Shown here piece by piece: positions 13,893 through 14,030 of a DNA stretch of 14,030 nucleotides. The notes under the pieces were generated by a model that saw only the letters and a list, made by a program, of their open reading frames with translations, had not been told where the DNA came from and did not search any database. Numbering within the stretch: the stretch's first letter is position 1; each line of letters opens with the position of its first letter. A program made the position numbers and the translations under genes. This DNA is from JBBQDZ01 sp038237515. GTDB taxonomy: Bacteria; Actinomycetota; Thermoleophilia; Gaiellales; Gaiellaceae. The DNA is taken from the NCBI GenBank assembly GCA_038237515.1, contig JBBRYP010000083.1:1-14030 (forward strand), read 5' to 3'.

Positions 13893-14030
13893 CTACGGCC
13901 ACGGCGCGCGCAGGTGTGCGGCGAGCTTCCCCGCCTGGCGGCCGAGCGCTCCTTGGGGGCCACCGAGGGAAAGCGAGATGCGGGCGCGGAGGGCGAGCTC
14001 CTGAAGGCGCAGCCTCGTCGTCGGCGCGGC
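13893..14030 (-). CDS. C-terminal end of a probable glycosyltransferase (partial)
   Basis: An open frame enters from the right edge and runs 45 codons to a TAG at 13893-13895. Its residues 6-20, RLRLQELALRARISL, match the tail of the transferase at 7350-8588 (RLRLDELRLRARLTL) at 11 of 15 positions. The rest is Ala/Arg/Gly-rich. By that match, and by its place upstream of the oxygenase gene on the same strand (34-bp gap), it is probably the end of another sugar transferase of the cluster. The catalytic part lies outside the window, so the family cannot be confirmed. Confidence 0.5.
   Translation of the reverse strand, partial: AAPTTRLRLQELALRARISLSLGGPQGALGRQAGKLAAHLRAPWP

Noticed and set aside
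1..14030. tRNA, rRNA, insertion sequence, CRISPR array or replication origin
   Set aside because: No cloverleaf, transposase motif, terminal inverted repeats with target duplication, or regular repeat array was seen on either strand.

Overview
The window is about 14 kb of very GC-rich bacterial DNA whose genes are nearly all for making, decorating and exporting a surface polysaccharide. The proteins are rich in Arg and Ala, and many genes start with GTG. Three transcription units have a TANNNT box 7-8 nt before a GTG start, the layout of leaderless mRNAs. Together these suggest a high-GC actinobacterium, perhaps of the Thermoleophilia type. That placement is an inference; a high-GC Gram-negative cannot be excluded, above all because the window encodes Kdo synthesis.

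Layout. 1-256: no convincing gene, but three short perfect hairpins. 257-2804 (minus): an AsnB-type amidotransferase followed by a hemolysin III/TrhA membrane protein. 2892-3752 (plus, divergent): a NodB-fold polysaccharide deacetylase-like protein. 3705-3851 (minus): an apparent C-terminal remnant of a glycosyltransferase. 3985-6139 (plus): a Wzm/Wzt ABC exporter whose ATPase carries a C-terminal extension of the glycan-binding type. 6194-12410 (minus): a compact run read as kdsD, kdsB, kdsA and three GT-B glycosyltransferases, which meets the exporter genes tail to tail. 12448-13065 (plus): a HAD phosphatase starting almost back to back with kdsD. 13082-13858 (minus): a 2-oxoglutarate/Fe(II) oxygenase. 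13893-14030 (minus): the C-terminal end of a further protein, probably a glycosyltransferase.

How the genes work together. KdsD makes arabinose-5-phosphate, KdsA condenses it with PEP to Kdo-8-phosphate, a phosphatase must then release Kdo, and KdsB activates it as CMP-Kdo. No classical KdsC is present, but the adjacent MtnX/SerB-like HAD protein is well placed to supply that step. The glycosyltransferases would build a glycan, the oxygenase, deacetylase-like protein and amidotransferase could tailor it, and Wzm/Wzt would export it. No lipid A gene and no recognisable Kdo transferase lies in the window, so where Kdo ends up is open.

Main points for a second look: a Kdo pathway in what looks like an actinobacterium; a probable non-orthologous KdsC; an oxygenase beside the Kdo genes; a similar basic C-terminal tail on three proteins; leaderless-type promoters; and two reading frames (kdsB and the HAD gene) without a satisfactory canonical start codon.
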